Shown: one piece after another, positions 61,948-64,000 of the stretch
Numbering within the stretch: the stretch's first letter is position 1
How the letters are laid out: every line of letters begins with the position of its first letter
Source of the DNA: Rhizobium sp. CF080
Lineage (GTDB): Bacteria; Pseudomonadota; Alphaproteobacteria; Rhizobiales; Rhizobiaceae
Direction of reading: 5' to 3'
Assembly (NCBI RefSeq): GCF_000282095.2
Contig: NZ_AKKC02000004.1
Span: forward strand, 1,426,001 to 1,490,000
DNA: 64,000 nt
Notes under the pieces: model-generated
Told to the model about the DNA's origin: nothing
The model's database searches: none
The model's input: only the letters and a program-made list of their open reading frames with translations
Translations under genes and position numbers: made by a program

Positions 61948-62325
61948 CAACTGGTCTTCCATCTGCAGGGCCGGTCGCAAAACGCCTCGATCGGTCCCGA
62001 TAACCGGCATATTCGGCGCAGCTGATTCGTTCGGATCCGGGAAAGGCCGGCGCTCATGCACCAGCAATATTTTGCCCAGAGCGACGCTCAACTCGTGATC
62101 GCCACGGTCAAGGACCAGTCAACGACAGTGACCTCGCCACCCACACTCACGCAGCAGTGCAAGCAGAATGCGGACGTTATGTTTGGCCTCGCTCACGAGG
62201 TCGAAAGCGTCGCCTATGCCGCCGTGATGGATGCGTATTGGCTTAAACCGAAATGATTTCCGAGCCTCACGCAGACCTGGGTCATTCCGCTTATCCCCTC
62301 CCGGAGCCGGGGGCTTCTGAGGGGA
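61948..62325. other. 378-base intergenic region with one weak open frame
   Basis: It separates the CoA-transferase gene from a converging MarR gene. A 66-residue frame at 62056-62256 (MHQQYFAQSDAQLV...) has only a weak GGAAAGG upstream and no recognised domain; it is noted but not called as a gene. No hairpin of note was found. Confidence 0.45.
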
Positions 62326-62790
62326 TCAGGGTTTCGCAGTCGTACCGATGCGGGCGACGCGTTCGAGGTAATCGACGATGACGTCCAGTTGCTCCTCCGA
62401 ATACCTCTCCGTCACCTTGGCATATTGCGCCCTGAGCTCCTCCAGCAACTGGATAGGCTGCGCTGCGGCTTTCCGATCCAGAGAGATCAGAACGCTTCGG
62501 CGATCCCCCGGATTTTCGCTTCGCGTTACGTACCCAAATCGCTGCAGACGATCCAGGAGTGCCGTCCCAGTGGCCGATGTGATGCCGAGATATGCGATGA
62601 TCTCCTTCGGGCTTACGGGTGCATCCGCACTGCCGAGGAAGGAAATGCACCGCAGATCCGTGGGGTGGATCTTGCCTTCTCGAGCCGCCGCATCGAGCGA
62701 TTCTTCGGCCTTGTGAAGCATCCCGCCAAGCGCTCTGCCAAGGCGAACAAGCCGCTGTTCCCGCGATGACAGTTTTCGCGCCATGCTCAC
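62326..62790 (-). CDS. MarR family transcriptional regulator
   Basis: 154 residues with the MarR winged helix: SPKEIIAYLGITSATGTALL as recognition region and LQRFGYVTRSENPGDRRSVL as wing. Flanking helices form the dimer interface. Its target is not evident; the converging CoA-transferase gene is one candidate, as MarR members of alphaproteobacteria often sense CoA thioesters or aromatic acids. It is also an alternative ligand for the ATGCATTAT boxes. Confidence 0.9.
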   Translation of the reverse strand: MSMARKLSSREQRLVRLGRALGGMLHKAEESLDAAAREGKIHPTDLRCISFLGSADAPVSPKEIIAYLGITSATGTALLDRLQRFGYVTRSENPGDRRSVLISLDRKAAAQPIQLLEELRAQYAKVTERYSEEQLDVIVDYLERVARIGTTAKP

Positions 62791-63122
62791 GCTCTCGGTT
62801 GTTGCAGCAATAACGTTTTAACCCTCAAAAAGGGGAAGGCAAGGCTTTGCCACGCTACTCATAAATGGAGAACGCTCAGGCTGGGGGCTATTCAGTCGTC
62901 GTGGCGCTCCCATGTAAAATCTGGCCCGCTGTGCTTCCCTCCACTCCAAGGAAAACGATGTACCATTAGCATGTCGCATCTATTCGGCCTCATAGCCTGC
63001 CGCTTTGAAGAAGTTTCGGCATTCTGTCACCATGGGCTGAAAGCTTGCTGCTAGGCGGGTGGCCCTGTTTGGCGGCGGCAAGCGAACCGGTTGATGATTT
63101 TTATCACACAAAATTCATTATC
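62791..63122. other. 332-base intergenic region without a recognised gene
   Basis: Between the MarR gene start and the end of a GntR gene on the same strand. No gene, long hairpin or named relic was seen. The promoter of the MarR gene should lie in its left part. Confidence 0.5.
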
Positions 63123-63989
63123 TTACTTGGATGTCTCTCGTGCGCCCATCAGGTGTCTACGCATCAGGGCTGCCGCGATTTCATTCTCGCCACGCTCCAG
63201 CCGGTCGAGGATCTCCAGATGCTCGCGACAGGTTACAGCCACGCGGGCGGAGCCGTGCTGCCAGTTGTAGTTCGAGAGGCGCCGGAGCTGGTTCTGGCGA
63301 TGCATTGCTTCTTTGATGTATCGATTCCCGGAGGCCGCACTGATACCCAGGTGAAACTCCGCATTCATCTCAAAAAGCGTGACGCTCGATGTGTCGGTCC
63401 AAGGTGCCGTCATAATCGCTTCGTGCCTTGATCGCATCGACTTCATCCAGTCCGCTGAAAGCGAGAATTCAGGCGAAAGGATCGCCGCGCATTCGATCAA
63501 CTGCCGAAAATCATAGCTCTCCTCTCGGGCGCGGGAATCGCGGACGGGATCGAAGAACTGCCAGCCATAGCCCTGCCGGCGCTCAATGACGCCTAGGCCC
63601 TCGAGCTTGATCAGCGCCTGGCGCACCGGCGTTCGCTCCCGGCCGGTGAGCCGCATCAGCTCGAGTTCCGCGAATTGTTCGGGCAACGCTCCTTCGCGGC
63701 GTAGCCTAGCAATTGCGATCAGCAGATCTTCGTCGCCAGATAGCGTCTCAAGTTTTTCAACGCGCGGCGGGATCGAAGCCAGCATCATGCCCCGGTTGGG
63801 CTCATGCTGCACGAAGCCTTCTTCCGCCAGCATTTCCAGTGCGATGCGCACCGGCGTGCGTGAAACGCTGAGCCGGTCGGCAAGCTGGTTCTGACGCAGC
63901 CGCGCGCCAGGCTGGAGATGGTCGTCATGGATGACGTCGATGATGCGGCGCATCAGGTCCTGCTGAAGAGGCGTGCTCGCATCCGACAT
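63123..63989 (-). CDS. GntR-like regulator with two winged-helix regions and an FCD-like domain
   Basis: 288 residues, longer than usual for FCD regulators (about 220-250). The first GntR winged helix is clear (LRQNQLADRLSVSRTPVRIA, about residues 31-50, then EEGFVQHEPNRG). A second similar unit follows (FAELELMRLTGRERTPVRQA with LEGLGVIERRQGYGWQF, about residues 105-145). The C-terminal helical part contains EFHLGISAASGNRYI and REHLEILDRLERGENEIAAA, as in FCD domains. The RTPVR motif in both copies supports duplication. Target unknown; the gene upstream is outside the window. Confidence 0.85.
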   Translation of the reverse strand: MSDASTPLQQDLMRRIIDVIHDDHLQPGARLRQNQLADRLSVSRTPVRIALEMLAEEGFVQHEPNRGMMLASIPPRVEKLETLSGDEDLLIAIARLRREGALPEQFAELELMRLTGRERTPVRQALIKLEGLGVIERRQGYGWQFFDPVRDSRAREESYDFRQLIECAAILSPEFSLSADWMKSMRSRHEAIMTAPWTDTSSVTLFEMNAEFHLGISAASGNRYIKEAMHRQNQLRRLSNYNWQHGSARVAVTCREHLEILDRLERGENEIAAALMRRHLMGARETSK

Positions 63990-64000
63990 TTTCCGCTTGC

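Noticed and set aside
62056..62256. 66-residue open frame between the CoA-transferase and MarR genes
   Set aside because: Weak Shine-Dalgarno and no recognisable family; reported only as content of the gap.
1..64000. CRISPR array, tRNA or rRNA genes, prophage or complete insertion sequence
   Set aside because: No repeated spacer structure, no tRNA-like or rRNA-like sequence, no phage genes and no full transposase were recognised.

Overview
The window reads as a catabolic and transport region of an alphaproteobacterium, most likely in the Rhizobiaceae (Rhizobium/Ensifer/Agrobacterium type). Reasons: GC-rich coding sequence, a general L-amino-acid permease of the Aap type at the left edge, an unusual density of ABC importers, each set beside its own catabolic genes and a local LysR/LacI/RpiR/GntR/XRE regulator, and a relict layer of truncated genes between modules. 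No rRNA, tRNA, CRISPR array, replication gene or complete insertion sequence was found. Assignments rest on reading the translations; no database search was possible.

Layout. 1-906: end of an amino-acid permease. 923-10060: M20 amidohydrolase, a five-gene Dpp-type peptide importer, an Asp/Glu-racemase-like protein lacking both expected cysteines, and an RpiR regulator. 10137-14387: LysR regulator divergent from a tctB-tctA-tctC tripartite carboxylate importer, ended by a strong hairpin and followed by a vapC relic. 14649-16673: class III aminotransferase divergent from an XRE-cupin regulator. 17016-21206: di-haem peroxidase, cupredoxin and a HAMP-GAF-GGDEF-EAL protein. 21421-22500: two probable stress genes. 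23110-30522: a sugar or polyol module on the minus strand (MalE/F/G/K-type importer, TIM-barrel epimerase, Gfo/Idh/MocA dehydrogenase) facing a LacI regulator, with two near-identical palindromes 101 bp apart. 30780-33469: small genes and decayed genes. 33661-37282: second XRE-cupin regulator, gabT and a ThDP enzyme, followed by oxidase and IS6-type relics. 38116-39036: nucleoside hydrolase. 39152-45881: LysR regulator, NicC-like monooxygenase, alpha/beta hydrolase, aromatic-acid MFS transporter, and facing them a covalent-flavin oxidase and an SDR.

46373-61947 is the most striking part. It holds a CitE-type lyase, two hot-dog hydratases, three family III CoA-transferases (two adjacent and overlapping, one without the usual catalytic Asp), an isochorismatase-fold protein without the usual Cys, an FCD-type GntR regulator, a lactonase-like metallohydrolase, a complete Liv-type importer, a 3-hydroxyisobutyrate-dehydrogenase-like enzyme and an SDR. 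Four copies of a palindromic box (consensus ATAWAATGCATTAT) lie only at the two control regions of this block, about 9 kb apart, which suggests one regulon. I infer import of an organic acid by the Liv system, CoA activation, hydration and C-C cleavage, in the style of mesaconate/itaconate/citramalate degradation.

62326-63989 holds a MarR regulator and a GntR regulator with two apparent winged-helix domains.
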